DNA from: Variovorax paradoxus
GTDB lineage: Bacteria > Pseudomonadota > Gammaproteobacteria > Burkholderiales > Burkholderiaceae_C
Direction: 5' to 3'
Assembly (NCBI RefSeq): GCF_018614915.1
Contig: NZ_JAGGNU010000024.1
Span: forward strand, 164,964-228,963
DNA: 64,000 nucleotides
Part shown: one piece after another, positions 1 through 7,589 of the stretch
Numbering within the stretch: position 1 is the stretch's first letter
How the letters are laid out: every line of letters begins with the position of its first letter
Made by a program: the position numbers and the translations under genes
Notes under the pieces: generated by a model
Database searches by the model: none
What the model was told of the DNA's origin: nothing
What the model saw: the letters and a program-made list of their open reading frames with translations, nothing else

Positions 1-66
1 GCAACGAGGAGGACAAGGGGCATCGCGATCGATTCTATCGAGCGCCCCTCGGCGAAGGCGCTCGAA

Positions 67-444
67 TCAGCCGGTGAACTGCTGCACCGTGCGGATGCCG
101 AGCCAGGTGAGTGCCAGCGAGCCGCCGACATGCAGCGCTGCCGTGCCGAAGGCCAGCGCGAGCCGGTCCTGCATCAGCATCGCGACCACTTCGGCGGAGA
201 AGCTGGAGAAGGTGGTGAGGCCCCCGAGGAAGCCGGTGATCAGCAGCAGGCGCCAGACCGGGTCGAGCTGCGGCATGGCCTGGAAGGTCGCGACCACGAC
301 GCCGACCAGGTAGCCGCCGATCAGGTTGGACGCGAGCGTGCCCAAGGGCAGCGAGCCGGCGGACGTGAGCCAGAGATTGAGGCCCCAGCGGCACAGCGCC
401 CCGATTGAAGCGCCTGCGCAGATGGCGAGGATGTGAATGGGCAT
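67..444 (-). CDS. crcB: Fluoride ion channel CrcB
   Basis: A 125-residue, very hydrophobic protein with four predicted membrane spans, the usual size for CrcB/Fluc. Fluc proteins work as dual-topology dimers in the inner membrane and export fluoride passively. Seen here: the N-terminal GALCRW motif, the central [14 protein letters not shown] segment (Asn of the pore region) and [13 protein letters not shown], which carries the family's TTFSSF signature with its central sodium-site and phenylalanine-box residues. The ATG at 444 is preferred over longer readings because the protein then begins just before the first helix. It lies 5 bases after dctM and probably shares its transcript; no fluoride riboswitch is seen in front of it. 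Product call is secure; the link to the TRAP genes is only positional. Confidence 0.95.
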   Translation of the reverse strand: MPIHILAICAGASIGALCRWGLNLWLTSAGSLPLGTLASNLIGGYLVGVVVATFQAMPQLDPVWRLLLITGFLGGLTTFSSFSAEVVAMLMQDRLALAFGTAALHVGGSLALTWLGIRTVQQFTG

Positions 445-449
445 GCCGC

Positions 450-1751
450 TCAAGGAGCCATCTGCTGCGGCAGCCAAGTCACCAACTGGGGAGCGAAGTA
501 GATGATCAGCACCGCCGCGACCATGAGAAGGAACATGGGCAGGGTCACGCGCGCGATGTAGAGGAGGTCCCTGCCCGTCATGCCCTGCAGCACGAAGAGG
601 TTGAAGCCTACCGGCGGCGTGATCTGAGCCATCTCGACCACCAGCACGACAAAGATGCCGAACCACAAGGGGTCGATGCCTGCGGCCAACACGGTCGGCA
701 TGATCACGCCCATGGTCAGCACAACCATCGAGATGCCGTCGAGGAAGCAGCCCAGCACGATGTAGAAGATGGCCAGCATGACGATCAGCTGGAACTTCGA
801 CAGGCCGAGCGAGCCGATCCATTCGGCCAGATGCCGGGGCAGGCCGATGTAGCCCATCGCGAGCGTCAGGAAGGCCGCCCCCGCAAGGATCAGGGCCATC
901 ATGCAATAGAGCCGGGTGGCGCCCAGCAGCGATTCTTTGAAGGTGCTCCAGTTGAGTGAGCCCTGCAGCGCAGAGATGATCAGGGATCCGACCACGCCGA
1001 CGGCGGCCGCTTCGGTGGCTGTGGCCAAGCCCGAGTAGATCGATCCGAGCACCGCGAGGATCAACACCGCCACCGGGATCAGGCTCATCGAGGCGCGCAC
1101 TTTGTCGATGAAAGACATCGCAGCGTCGGGGGGCGGCACGCGTTCTGGACGAATCAGCGCCCACGCGGCGATATAGCCAGAGAACAGTGCGGCGAGCAGA
1201 ATGCCGGGCACCACGCCTGCGATGAACAGCTTGGCGATCGACACGTCGGCACTGACGCCGTACACGATCATGATGATCGACGGCGGGATGAGCAACCCCA
1301 GCGTCCCCGCGCCGGCGAGCGTGCCGATCACCATGTCGTCGGGGTAGCCGCGCTGCTTCAGTTCCGGCAGCGTCATCTTGCCGATCGTTGCGCAGGTGGC
1401 GGCGCTCGAACCCGACACCGCCGCGAACACTGCGCAGCCGACGACGTTGGTGTGCAGCAGCCGTCCCGGCAGTTTCTGCATCCAGGGCGCGAGGCCCTTG
1501 AACATGTCCTGCGACAGCTTGGTGCGGAACAGGATCTCTCCCATCCACAGGAACAGTGGCAGCGCGGTCAGGGTCCATCCGGATGCCGAGCCCCAGATCG
1601 TCACTGCCATCGCGTCGCCTGCCGGACGGGCCGAGAACAGCTGCATGCCGATCCAGGCCACGCCCGAGAGCGTCAGGCCGATCCATACGCCACTGCCGAG
1701 AATCAGGAAGAGGCAGAGGATCAGCAAGCCGGCAACGGCAACATCATTCAT
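450..1751 (-). CDS. dctM: TRAP transporter large permease (DctM family)
   Basis: A 433-residue integral membrane protein of the TRAP large-permease family, the sodium-coupled translocating subunit of a tripartite ATP-independent periplasmic transporter. About a dozen hydrophobic segments run through the whole length, and typical family stretches are visible, such as [15 protein letters not shown] and [12 protein letters not shown], which form the substrate and ion path. Its start overlaps the end of the small-permease gene by 8 bases, a standard sign of translational coupling. With dctQ and dctP immediately upstream it forms a complete TRAP system. Substrate cannot be read from this subunit; family members carry C4-dicarboxylates, keto acids, sialic acid and aromatic or other organic acids. 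Confidence 0.93.
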   Translation of the reverse strand: MNDVAVAGLLILCLFLILGSGVWIGLTLSGVAWIGMQLFSARPAGDAMAVTIWGSASGWTLTALPLFLWMGEILFRTKLSQDMFKGLAPWMQKLPGRLLHTNVVGCAVFAAVSGSSAATCATIGKMTLPELKQRGYPDDMVIGTLAGAGTLGLLIPPSIIMIVYGVSADVSIAKLFIAGVVPGILLAALFSGYIAAWALIRPERVPPPDAAMSFIDKVRASMSLIPVAVLILAVLGSIYSGLATATEAAAVGVVGSLIISALQGSLNWSTFKESLLGATRLYCMMALILAGAAFLTLAMGYIGLPRHLAEWIGSLGLSKFQLIVMLAIFYIVLGCFLDGISMVVLTMGVIMPTVLAAGIDPLWFGIFVVLVVEMAQITPPVGFNLFVLQGMTGRDLLYIARVTLPMFLLMVAAVLIIYFAPQLVTWLPQQMAP

Positions 1752-2250
1752 GGCGCAGCGCCTCTGCGTTCGTTTTCAGCGGACGGCCGTTCCACTCGAC
1801 AACGAACTCATCGACCGCCGCGATGGCGAACACGAGCGCGCCTATGGCCATGCTGAGCTGCGGCAGCCACAGCGGCGTCGCATCATTGCCGGTGGAGATG
1901 TCGTCGTAGGCGTGCGATTGCCAGGCCAGGCGGATGCTGTAGAAGGCGAACAGCGCCGCGAGCAGAGCGCCTGCGCCGGTCGCCCATCGCTCGAGCCATC
2001 GACGAGCGCCGGCAGGTAGACCGCCGAGCACCAGCGTGACCCGAATGTGCTCGCCGCGCTTCAAGGTGTGCGCAAGCGCCAGGAAACCGCTGCCGGCCAT
2101 GAGATAGCCGGCGTAGGCGTCGATGCCCGGGACGTTGAAATGAAGCTGCCGGCTGACGATCGACAGCAGCACCGCCACGAGCAGACCGACCAGGAAAAGC
2201 GCCGCCAGAGCGGCGGCGCTGTCGTAGAGAAAATCGAGTGTCTTGCGCAT
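1744..2250 (-). CDS. dctQ: TRAP transporter small permease (DctQ family)
   Basis: A 168-residue membrane protein with four hydrophobic helices, matching the size and layout of TRAP small permeases, which clamp the large subunit and help dock the binding protein. The motif GIDAYAGYLMAGSGFLALAHTLKRGEHIRV is represented by its halves around residues 45-72, including the conserved LKRGEHIRV. It sits between dctP (18 bases upstream) and dctM (8-base overlap), so the three are one operon in the order P-Q-M. The assignment rests on length, hydrophobicity, the GEHIRV motif and position. Confidence 0.9.
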   Translation of the reverse strand: MRKTLDFLYDSAAALAALFLVGLLVAVLLSIVSRQLHFNVPGIDAYAGYLMAGSGFLALAHTLKRGEHIRVTLVLGGLPAGARRWLERWATGAGALLAALFAFYSIRLAWQSHAYDDISTGNDATPLWLPQLSMAIGALVFAIAAVDEFVVEWNGRPLKTNAEALRHE

Positions 2251-2268
2251 TGCAGGCCGTCGCTCGCC

Positions 2269-3237
2269 CTACATCTTCTTGTAGGCGTCGACCACTGCCT
2301 GTCCTTCGGGACCAGCTTTCTCGAGCCATTCCTTGAGCATCGTATCGCCGACCTTCTTCATGTCGGTCTTCAGTTGAGCCGAGGGGGCGTGTACCGTCAT
2401 GCCATTCTTCTTCAGCAGCTCGAGATACTCGGTGTTCTTCTTCTTCGAGACCTCCCAGCCACGCTTCTCCGCATCGGCACCAGCCTTCAACAGCGCATCC
2501 TGAGCAGGCTTGTCGAGCGCATCGAAGGCTTTCTTGTTGATGAGGACGGCGTTCTTTGGCAACCATGCCTGCGTGTCGTAGAAGTTCTTGATGTATTCGT
2601 AGGTCTTGGTGTCGTAGCCTGTCGATCCCGAGGACATGTAAGACTCGATCACGCCGGTGGCCATGGCCTGGGAGAGTTCGGCTTGCTGTACGGTCACGGG
2701 CTGGGCGCCGACCAATTCGCCGATGCGGGCAGTGGCCGGGCTGTACGCCCGCCATTTCACTCCCTTGAGATCGGCCGCCGAGGCGATTTCCTTCTTGACG
2801 AAGATGCCCTGCGGAGGCCATGCCACGGAATAGAGAAGCATCATTCCCTGCTCGGCCAGCTTCTTCTCCAGAACCGGCTTCTGCGCCTGGTACAGCTTCC
2901 ACGCGGCGTCGTAGCTGTCAGCCAGGAACGGGATGCCGTCGGCGCCGAACATCTGCCACTCGTTTTGGTAGTTGACGAGCAGGATCTCACCCATCTGCGC
3001 CTGCCCACCCTGCACCGCGCGCTTGATCTCCGGTGCCTTGAACAGGGCTGCGTTCGCGTGAACCGTGATCTTGAGCTTGCCGTTGCTCGCCTTGTCGACA
3101 TCGCTGGCGAACTGGGTGATGTTTTCGGTGTGGAAGTTGGTCGCCGGGTAGGCGGTGGGCAGGTCCCACTTGGTTTGCGCGAAGGCTGCTGCGCCGAGGG
3201 TCAGGCCAGCGAGGGCAATGCCGAACTTGTGATTCAT
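2269..3237 (-). CDS. dctP: TRAP transporter substrate-binding protein (DctP family)
   Basis: A 322-residue periplasmic receptor. The first 20 or so residues form a clear signal peptide (MNHKFGIALAGLTLGAAAFA, cleavage after AFA). The mature part has the DctP fold signatures: FHTENITQFASDV near the start, LKGVKWRAYSPATARI containing the conserved arginine that pairs with the carboxylate of the ligand, and the long C-terminal helix region. The ATG at 3237 is chosen because it precedes the signal peptide; an ATG 38 codons earlier would add a non-signal leader. First gene of the dctPQM(-crcB) unit. The ligand is probably an organic acid but its identity is not shown. Confidence 0.93.
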   Translation of the reverse strand: MNHKFGIALAGLTLGAAAFAQTKWDLPTAYPATNFHTENITQFASDVDKASNGKLKITVHANAALFKAPEIKRAVQGGQAQMGEILLVNYQNEWQMFGADGIPFLADSYDAAWKLYQAQKPVLEKKLAEQGMMLLYSVAWPPQGIFVKKEIASAADLKGVKWRAYSPATARIGELVGAQPVTVQQAELSQAMATGVIESYMSSGSTGYDTKTYEYIKNFYDTQAWLPKNAVLINKKAFDALDKPAQDALLKAGADAEKRGWEVSKKKNTEYLELLKKNGMTVHAPSAQLKTDMKKVGDTMLKEWLEKAGPEGQAVVDAYKKM

Positions 3238-3356
3238 GGGCTCTCCAGAACGTACGAAAGTAAAAATGGCGACGGCGAGCATACGTGCAAATATCGGGCC
3301 ATCGCGTGGGGCTTTCCCCTGCCGACGCCGCAATGCAGAGGCTTCCGGCACGAATG

Positions 3357-3380
3357 AAAAAAGCCGCCCTGGGGCGGCTT
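3357..3380 (-). terminator. Rho-independent terminator after the comEA-like gene
   Basis: Read on the minus strand, AAGCCGCC and GGCGGCTT pair over 8 bp around a 4-base loop and run straight into a stretch of T. It lies about 40 bases after the comEA-like stop codon and in front of dctP, so it separates the two transcripts. Confidence 0.85.
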
Positions 3381-3418
3381 TCGATCAGCGCGGGAACAAC
3401 ACCGCGGTGGAGGGTGGA

Positions 3419-3745
3419 TCAGGGCTTGGCGTCGGCCTTCTTGGCGGTACCGTCGGCCTTCTTGGCCTCAGCCTTCGCAACCGTGGCCGCCGGGGCCGCA
3501 GCGCCTGTGAAGGCTTGCCCGTTGACGGTGAGTCCTTCGGCCGACAGCTTGGTGGCCGCCTTTTCCTTCACGCCCTTGACCCGGCTCATGAGGTCCGGCC
3601 AGTCCTTGAACGCGCCTTGCTTGCGTGCTTCGATGATGCGCTTGGAGAGCGCGGGGCCTACGCCCCTGAGGGCATCGAGTTCCGCATCGGTCGCCTTGTT
3701 GACATCGACTGCTGCAAAGGAAGCGGTCGCAACCAGCATGGCCAT
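3419..3745 (-). CDS. ComEA-like helix-hairpin-helix DNA-binding protein, 5' end doubtful
   Basis: As read from the ATG at 3745 this is a 108-residue protein. Residues 13-70 form a helix-hairpin-helix domain (VDVNKATDAELDALRGVGP, then KRIIEARKQGAFKDWPDLM), as in ComEA, which binds incoming DNA in the periplasm. The tail is rich in Ala and Lys. The first 11 residues (MAMLVATASFA) look like only the end of a signal peptide: there is no positively charged start. In the neighbouring frame 11 bases upstream an ATG at 3756 with a good ribosome site (CAGGGA) begins MLK. One missing base would join the two into a normal signal peptide, so a real or sequencing frameshift at 3746-3754 is likely. Function follows the family; a role in DNA uptake is inferred. 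Confidence 0.8.
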   Translation of the reverse strand: MAMLVATASFAAVDVNKATDAELDALRGVGPALSKRIIEARKQGAFKDWPDLMSRVKGVKEKAATKLSAEGLTVNGQAFTGAAAPAATVAKAEAKKADGTAKKADAKP

Positions 3746-3872
3746 GACTTCAGCATTGTGAATTTCCCTGACATTGTTGTGAAAGAGACGCCGTGGCGTC
3801 CCGCTGCTCGCGGATTGCGCGCAGCGCGGCGTTCAACGACGGCAGTCGCGCTGCGGTTGACGCCGTTCGTCG

Positions 3873-5057
3873 TCAGAGTTCTTCGACGCGCCGGGGTGGG
3901 TAGCTGTCCCAGGCCTGGCAGCCTGGGCAATGCCAGAAGTGCTGATGGGCCTCGAAGCCGCAGGCCGCGCAGCGGTAGCGCATCAGCGGCCGCGTGGCCT
4001 GGTCGAGCGCGCGCTGCACCTGCGGATGGAACTGCTCGTGCGTGAAGCGTTCGCCGGCGAGCCAGCGGGACGCTGCAACTAGGGAAGGCTGGTGAGCCAG
4101 GTGGGCGACGTAGCCGTCGCGCGGCTCCGGCGGCGCCGTCGGATGGGACGTGGCGTCCTCGGGCAGTACGGGCGCGCCGCCCAGGGCGATGATCGCCTCG
4201 AGCACGTCGATCGAGGGCGACTCGGCATAGCGGCGCTGCAGTAGGACCAGCGCCTCGCCCGCGCGCTGGGAGGCGACCGCGGCCTGCTGCAGCATCGCCG
4301 CGTAGAGCGGCAGCGCCAGCGGTGCCGTCTCGCTGAGGGCCGCGAGCGTTTCGAAGGCCTTGGCGGAGTCGCCGTTGCGCAACTGCAGCGTGGCCGTGTC
4401 GATGGCCGGTCGCGGCGCCTGCGGCGCCAGTGCGACGGCCTGTTCGAGCAGCTGTGCCGCGGCGCCCAGGTCGCCGGCCGCCACCTGCTCCGCGGACTGC
4501 TCACAGAGATGGTGGGCCCGGCGCACGCCGTAGCTGGCCTGCTCGGTCTCGTCGAGCTTCTGCGCCACTGCGGCGGCCTGCGCCCATTCTCGTGAACGTT
4601 CGTAGATGGCGAGCAGCGCCAGCCGGGCCTCGTTCTCGTAGCGGGTGCCTTCGAGCTTCTGCAGTGCGGCTTCGGCGCGGTCGAGCAGCCCGGCGCGCAG
4701 GAAGTCCTGCGCCAGCGCATGCTGCGCGCGGTCGCGGTCGGCACGGCTCAGATCGCCGCGGCCCAGCAGGTGCTCGTGCACGCGCACTGCGCGCTGGTAT
4801 TCGCCGCGGCGGCGGAACAGGTTGCCGAGCGCGAAGTGCAGCTCCTGGGTGTCGGGGTCGTTCTGCACGGCTTCGATGAAGGCGTCGATGGCCTGGTCTT
4901 GCTGCTCGTTGAGCAGGAAGTTGAGCCCTCGAAAGTAGGCCTTGGGCGCCTGCCGGTTCTCGATGCGCAACTGCCGCAGATCGAAGCGCGAGGCCAGCCA
5001 GCCGAGCACGAAAGCCAGGGGCAGTCCGAGCAGCAGCCAGCTGAAGTCAAAGTCCAT
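3873..5057 (-). CDS. lapB: LPS assembly protein LapB (YciM), TPR protein with zinc-ribbon tail
   Basis: A 394-residue inner-membrane-anchored protein. Residues 4-22 form the single membrane helix, tetratricopeptide repeats follow (for example YFRGLNFLLNEQQDQAIDAF and LHFALGNLFRRRGEYQRAV), and the C-terminal 30 residues hold the rubredoxin-like CAACGF...HCPGCQAW metal site. In E. coli LapB recruits LpxC for FtsH degradation and so balances LPS with phospholipid synthesis. Length and domain order match the family fully. Its start lies 11 bases inside lapA, the usual gene pair, and it closes the rpsA-ihfB-lapAB block. Confidence 0.95.
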   Translation of the reverse strand: MDFDFSWLLLGLPLAFVLGWLASRFDLRQLRIENRQAPKAYFRGLNFLLNEQQDQAIDAFIEAVQNDPDTQELHFALGNLFRRRGEYQRAVRVHEHLLGRGDLSRADRDRAQHALAQDFLRAGLLDRAEAALQKLEGTRYENEARLALLAIYERSREWAQAAAVAQKLDETEQASYGVRRAHHLCEQSAEQVAAGDLGAAAQLLEQAVALAPQAPRPAIDTATLQLRNGDSAKAFETLAALSETAPLALPLYAAMLQQAAVASQRAGEALVLLQRRYAESPSIDVLEAIIALGGAPVLPEDATSHPTAPPEPRDGYVAHLAHQPSLVAASRWLAGERFTHEQFHPQVQRALDQATRPLMRYRCAACGFEAHQHFWHCPGCQAWDSYPPRRVEEL

Positions 5058-5352
5058 GTTGGCGTACGGCGGGAAGGTCGGTGGCGGCCGGTGCAGGGGC
5101 TGCGGTGACGGGCGGGACCTGCGCGGCGGGGAGCTGGGCCGCGGCGCTGCGGTGCTTCCACCAGCCCGGCAGCATGCCGAGCGCGCCGACCACGAGGCCG
5201 CCGGCGAAGGCTGCGAGCACCACCAGCACCAGCGGCGCGCGCCAGTGGGTGCCGAAAAAGAAGTAGACGGTGGCGTCGTGCTGATTGTTCAGCGCGAAGG
5301 CGAAGAGGGTAAAAAAAATGGCTGCCTTGAGCAGCCACAGGATGTATTTCAT
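5047..5352 (-). CDS. lapA: LapA family protein (DUF1049) of LPS assembly
   Basis: A 101-residue membrane protein with two hydrophobic segments (about residues 5-22 and 40-62) separated by the short NNQHDATVYFFFGT loop that typifies DUF1049/LapA. The C-terminal 35 residues are Ala/Pro-rich and probably cytoplasmic. LapA works with LapB in control of LPS production. Overlaps lapB by 11 bases and follows ihfB by 32 bases, so probably the same transcript. Confidence 0.92.
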   Translation of the reverse strand: MKYILWLLKAAIFFTLFAFALNNQHDATVYFFFGTHWRAPLVLVVLAAFAGGLVVGALGMLPGWWKHRSAAAQLPAAQVPPVTAAPAPAATDLPAVRQHGL

Positions 5353-5384
5353 GCGCGTCCCCGTTGGCGGGGGAATTCTATGCT

Positions 5385-5699
5385 TCAGCGTTCGCGTTTC
5401 TGCGCGTCGAGCTCCGCCGTGCGGGCGTCGACCGCTTCGCGTAGCGCCTTGCCCGGCTTGAAGTGCGGCACCCGTTTTTCGGGGATCTGCACGCTTTCGC
5501 CGGAACGCGGATTGCGGCCGATGCGCGGCGGACGTCGGTTCACGGTGAAGCTGCCGAAGCCGCGGATCTCGATGCGGTGACCGCGCACCAGTGCATCGCT
5601 CATCGCGTCAAGAATGGTCTTGACGGCGTATTCGGCATCGCGGTGCGTCAGTTGCGAGAAGCGCGCCGCCAATTCTTCAACAAGGTCAGAACGAGTCAT
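5385..5699 (-). CDS. ihfB: Integration host factor subunit beta
   Basis: A 104-residue HU/IHF-family protein, DNA-bending architectural factor that acts as a heterodimer with IhfA. It begins [11 protein letters not shown], has the family core [20 protein letters not shown] including the arm with the intercalating proline, and ends with a charged C-terminal helix ([10 protein letters not shown]). The ATG at 5699 is taken instead of one 11 codons upstream because it matches the family start. Lies after rpsA, as in most beta- and gammaproteobacteria. IHF is needed at sigma-54 promoters, so it may act at the glnA promoter further along the window (inference). Confidence 0.96.
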   Translation of the reverse strand: MTRSDLVEELAARFSQLTHRDAEYAVKTILDAMSDALVRGHRIEIRGFGSFTVNRRPPRIGRNPRSGESVQIPEKRVPHFKPGKALREAVDARTAELDAQKRER

Positions 5700-5713
5700 A
5701 AACCACAGAAGGA

Positions 5714-5736
5714 CACGGTGAGCAGCGCTCACCGTG
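5714..5736 (-). other. Perfect stem-loop between rpsA and ihfB
   Basis: CACGGTGAGC and GCTCACCGTG form a 10-bp perfect stem with a 3-base loop in the 45-base rpsA-ihfB gap. On the transcribed (minus) strand no T-run follows, so it is more likely an mRNA processing or attenuation structure than a full terminator; four T follow only on the other strand. Confidence 0.6.
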
Positions 5737-5744
5737 TTTTCGTC

Positions 5745-7430
5745 TTACTTCTCGTTGTTGTCGAGTTTCGCGCGGAGCAGGGCGCCCAGGCTGGTCGTGC
5801 CCGCGTTTTCGCGTGCCGACTGCTGGCTCAGGTTGGCCATCGCGCCTTGCTCGTCGACCATGTCCTTCTGCTTGATCGACAACTGGATGTTGCGGGTCTT
5901 GCGATCCACGTTGACCACCACGGCAGTGACTTCGTCGCCTTCCTTGAGCACGTTGCGTGCATCTTCCACGCGGTCGCGGGAGATTTCGCTGGCGCGCAGG
6001 TAGCCGATGATGTCGTCACCGAGGTCGATCTCGGCGCCGCGGGCGTCTACGGTCTTGACCTTGCCGGTCACGATCTGGCCCTTGTCGTTCACCGTGGTGA
6101 AGGTGGTGAACGGGTCGCTGTCGAGCTGCTTGATGCCGAGGCTGATGCGCTCCCGGTCGACGTCCACGGCCAGCACGATCGCTTCGACTTCCTGGCCCTT
6201 CTTGTAGTTGCGCACGGCGGTTTCGCCGGTCTCGTTCCACGAGAGGTCGGACAGGTGAACCAGGCCGTCGATGCCGGCAGCCAGACCCACGAACACGCCG
6301 AAGTCGGTGATCGACTTGATCGGGCCCTTGACGCGGTCGCCGCGCTTGGTGTTCTGCGCGAATTCCTGCCACGGGTTGGCCTTGCACTGCTTCATGCCCA
6401 GGCTGATGCGGCGCTTGTCTTCGTCGATCTCGAGGACCATGACTTCGACTTCGTCGCCGAGCGAGACGATCTTGTTCGGGGCAATGTTCTTGTTGGTCCA
6501 GTCCATCTCCGACACGTGCACCAGGCCTTCGATGCCGGGTTCGAGTTCGACGAAGGCGCCGTAGTCGGCGATGTTCGTGACCTTGCCGAACAGGCGCGTG
6601 CTTTGCGGATAGCGGCGCGAAACGCCCATCCACGGGTCGTCGCCCATCTGCTTGAGACCCAGCGAAACGCGGTTCTTCTCAGTGTCGAACTTGAGGATCT
6701 TGGCGGTGATTTCCTGGCCGGCCTGAACCACTTCGCTCGGGTGGCGAACGCGGCGCCATGCCATGTCGGTGATGTGCAGCAGGCCGTCGATGCCGCCGAG
6801 ATCGACGAACGCACCGTATTCGGTGATGTTCTTGACCACGCCGCGCACGACTGCGCCTTCCTTCAGGGTTTCCATCAGCTTGGCGCGTTCTTCGCCCATG
6901 CTGGCTTCGACCACGGCGCGGCGCGAGAGCACCACGTTGTTGCGCTTGCGGTCGAGCTTGATGACCTTGAATTCGAGGGTCTTGTTCTCGTACGGGGTGA
7001 GGTCCTTGATCGGACGCGTGTCGATCAGCGAGCCCGGCAGGAACGCGCGGATGCCGTTGACCAGGACGGTGAGGCCGCCCTTGACCTTGCCGCTGGTGGT
7101 GCCGGTGACGAAATCGCCGGATTCGAGTGCCTTCTCGAGGGCGAGCCACGAAGCCAGACGCTTGGCGGTGTCGCGCGAGAGGATGGTGTCGCCGTAGCCG
7201 TTTTCAACGCTGCCGATGGCGACGGAAACGAAATCGCCGGCCTGGACTTCGAGTTCGCCCTTGTCGTTCTTGAACTCTTCGATCGGCACGTAGGCTTCGG
7301 ACTTGAGGCCTGCGTTGACCACGACGTGGTTGTGTTCGACACGCACGACTTCGGCGGTGATGACCTCGCCGGTGCGCATTTCGGAACGCTTCAGGGATTC
7401 TTCGAACAGGTCGGCAAAAGATTCAGACAT
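5745..7430 (-). CDS. rpsA: 30S ribosomal protein S1
   Basis: A 561-residue protein made of six S1 RNA-binding domains, the standard size. Residues 1-180 contain the two domains that dock on the ribosome (start [18 protein letters not shown]), and the four later repeats each carry GAFVDL/GVFV-type strands such as [19 protein letters not shown] and [21 protein letters not shown]1 brings mRNA to the 30S subunit. A strong ribosome site (AAGGAAAA) precedes the ATG. Sits between aroA-cmk and ihfB as usual. S1 generally represses its own translation through its leader; the 159-base leader here was not resolved further. Confidence 0.98.
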   Translation of the reverse strand: MSESFADLFEESLKRSEMRTGEVITAEVVRVEHNHVVVNAGLKSEAYVPIEEFKNDKGELEVQAGDFVSVAIGSVENGYGDTILSRDTAKRLASWLALEKALESGDFVTGTTSGKVKGGLTVLVNGIRAFLPGSLIDTRPIKDLTPYENKTLEFKVIKLDRKRNNVVLSRRAVVEASMGEERAKLMETLKEGAVVRGVVKNITEYGAFVDLGGIDGLLHITDMAWRRVRHPSEVVQAGQEITAKILKFDTEKNRVSLGLKQMGDDPWMGVSRRYPQSTRLFGKVTNIADYGAFVELEPGIEGLVHVSEMDWTNKNIAPNKIVSLGDEVEVMVLEIDEDKRRISLGMKQCKANPWQEFAQNTKRGDRVKGPIKSITDFGVFVGLAAGIDGLVHLSDLSWNETGETAVRNYKKGQEVEAIVLAVDVDRERISLGIKQLDSDPFTTFTTVNDKGQIVTGKVKTVDARGAEIDLGDDIIGYLRASEISRDRVEDARNVLKEGDEVTAVVVNVDRKTRNIQLSIKQKDMVDEQGAMANLSQQSARENAGTTSLGALLRAKLDNNEK

Positions 7431-7589
7431 TGAGTTTTCCTTCCGTCACGCAGGGTTTTCAGTCGCACCATTGCGGCTGAGTTGGATCTGGAGACGGCGG
7501 TTGTTTGGGCTTGGGGCCCGGTTGAAGTTGAACAACCAGCAAGCCGGTGCGCTGTCGCGCGGCGGGGACCTGCTGGACCGAAACGCCTT

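Noticed and set aside
1..66. Possible end of another gene at the left edge
   Set aside because: Sixty-six bases without a supported frame or motif; nothing could be assigned.
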